Below the pieces are notes generated by a model. The model was not told the origin of the DNA. It saw nothing but the letters and a program-made list of their open reading frames with translations, and did not search any database. This document shows, piece after piece, positions 5,432 through 6,183 of a stretch of 6,183 bases of DNA (position 1 is the stretch's first letter; every line of letters begins with the position of its first letter). The position numbers and the translations under genes were made by a program. The stretch is from the NCBI GenBank assembly GCA_964528035.1, contig CAZGQY010000224.1, forward strand, positions 1 to 6,183, in the 5' to 3' direction. Source of the stretch: CAZGQY01 sp964528035. Its GTDB lineage: Bacteria; Pseudomonadota; Gammaproteobacteria; Methylococcales; UBA1147.

Positions 5432-6031
5432 ATGCCTGAAAAGAAAAATCCGAGTGCTGTAAAGATTGGCCAGAGAATCAAACAAGCCAGAAAGATGGCA
5501 GGGTTTGGTACCGCGGCTTTATTATTAAAAAAAATTCCTGAGTGGGGGGCCGGACGATTGGGAAATTATGAAGCCGGTATATCCTTGCCTTCCCCGGATG
5601 ATGTGAAGTTAATTGCGAATGTTACCGGATCTTCTCCATGCTGGATCATGTTTGGGATTGGTCCAATTCGATCAACAGGTCGGGATATTCAGGCGATACG
5701 ACATCAAAATTTTGTTTACGTATATGAAAACGCAAAAACCCAACCAGGTGAAGCGACAAATTTTTTGCAAGCCATTGGCCTTTCGAGTAAGAAAGCCAGC
5801 CAATACCTATCCAATCCTTTTTTGAAAATTCCGGATCGAATTGCACGATGTTGTGAACAATTGGAAAATAAACCGAAAGACTGGATGGACGAACAACATG
5901 TGGAATCGGATCCTGTTTGCGCTGCTTTTCCTGAAGATATGCGAAGAATAATGGAAATATATTCAGGCCTTCAGCCTGATAAACGCGGATTTTTTATGAA
6001 AATGGCGGAAATATTTGTGACCAGTGAGTGA
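5432..6031 (+). CDS. XRE (Cro/CI-type) transcriptional regulator with a second helical domain
   Basis: A 199-residue DNA-binding protein. Residues about 11-75 form a Cro/CI helix-turn-helix: IGQRIKQARKMAGF is helix 1, RLGNYEAGISLPSPD (42-56) has the conserved YE-x-G-x-x-x-P turn, and SSPCWIMFG (67-75) is the usual end of the domain. Residues about 105-155 look like a second, compact helical domain (FLQAIGLSSKKASQYLSNPF, then an IARCCEQLENKPKDWMDEQH-like end) that resembles the phage-repressor helix-turn-helix layout, so it may be a tandem-HTH protein. The C-terminal 40 residues are a helical tail, perhaps for dimerisation. There is no LexA-type peptidase domain. The gene faces away from the SEC-C/rtcB unit across a 268-bp region with dyads, suggesting it controls that unit, itself or both; this is inferred from position only. 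A phage-derived or housekeeping regulator are both possible. Confidence 0.8.
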   Translation: MPEKKNPSAVKIGQRIKQARKMAGFGTAALLLKKIPEWGAGRLGNYEAGISLPSPDDVKLIANVTGSSPCWIMFGIGPIRSTGRDIQAIRHQNFVYVYENAKTQPGEATNFLQAIGLSSKKASQYLSNPFLKIPDRIARCCEQLENKPKDWMDEQHVESDPVCAAFPEDMRRIMEIYSGLQPDKRGFFMKMAEIFVTSE

Positions 6032-6183
6032 TTGGGGTGTGCATAGCCACGAAATGTATTAAAAAATAAGTGTCTGCCCCGTAGGTAGGGTAGGTATAGT
6101 CAAGTTATTGATTGTTCGTAAATAAACTTATCTATCTCGAATAGGGCGCACAAATGGTTGTATACCTGACGGTTTTTCGACAA
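6032..6183. other. Downstream flank of the regulator, no feature seen
   Basis: No gene start and no strong terminator are visible. The stretch contains only a loose inverted pair (AGGTATA near 6091-6097 and TATACCT near 6161-6167), too far apart and too short to be called. Confidence 0.3.

Overview
The window looks like chromosomal DNA of a gammaproteobacterium of moderate GC. The closest recognisable relatives of its proteins are E. coli-type ZapE and E. coli-type RtcB, and it also carries non-coding repeats of the kind scattered through environmental gammaproteobacterial genomes. Genus cannot be set from the sequence alone.

Layout. Bases 1-168 are a non-coding element with imperfect terminal inverted repeats that begin and end in ACTAGT. 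An AT-rich leader follows, then a membrane-anchored SIMPL (DUF541) protein (394-1119, +). Converging on it is zapE (1166-2323, -), the division-associated AAA+ ATPase. After about 300 bp of intergenic DNA comes a GlcG/HbpS-family (DUF336) protein (2622-3017, +). Bases 3018-3714 hold no intact gene. They contain a hairpin-rich segment resembling a dispersed repeat (about 3180-3290) and the broken start of a DUF4062 gene (from 3416), stopped by an in-frame TAA after 29 codons.

The right-hand third is a divergent pair. Leftwards run a small SEC-C zinc-motif gene (5163-4926) and rtcB, the RNA 3'-phosphate/5'-OH ligase (4911-3715). Rightwards runs a Cro/CI-type regulator (5432-6031). The SEC-C gene is hidden because one extra A in the A-run right after its start codon throws it out of frame; dropping that A gives a clean 78-residue protein ending in GRNDLCVCGSGRRFKKCC. 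The longest open frame for rtcB starts inside this gene in another frame, so its first 36 residues are spurious and the real start is most likely the ATG at 4911.

How the genes may work together (inference). The SEC-C gene and rtcB are only 14 nt apart and look co-transcribed. The intergenic region between them and the regulator carries several perfect dyads that could be its operators. No rtcA, rtcR, archease or prfH is visible. zapE, the SIMPL gene and the GlcG-like gene look like independent single-gene units. The most unusual items are the frameshifted SEC-C gene with its rtcB linkage, the DUF4062 remnant and the terminal-inverted-repeat element.
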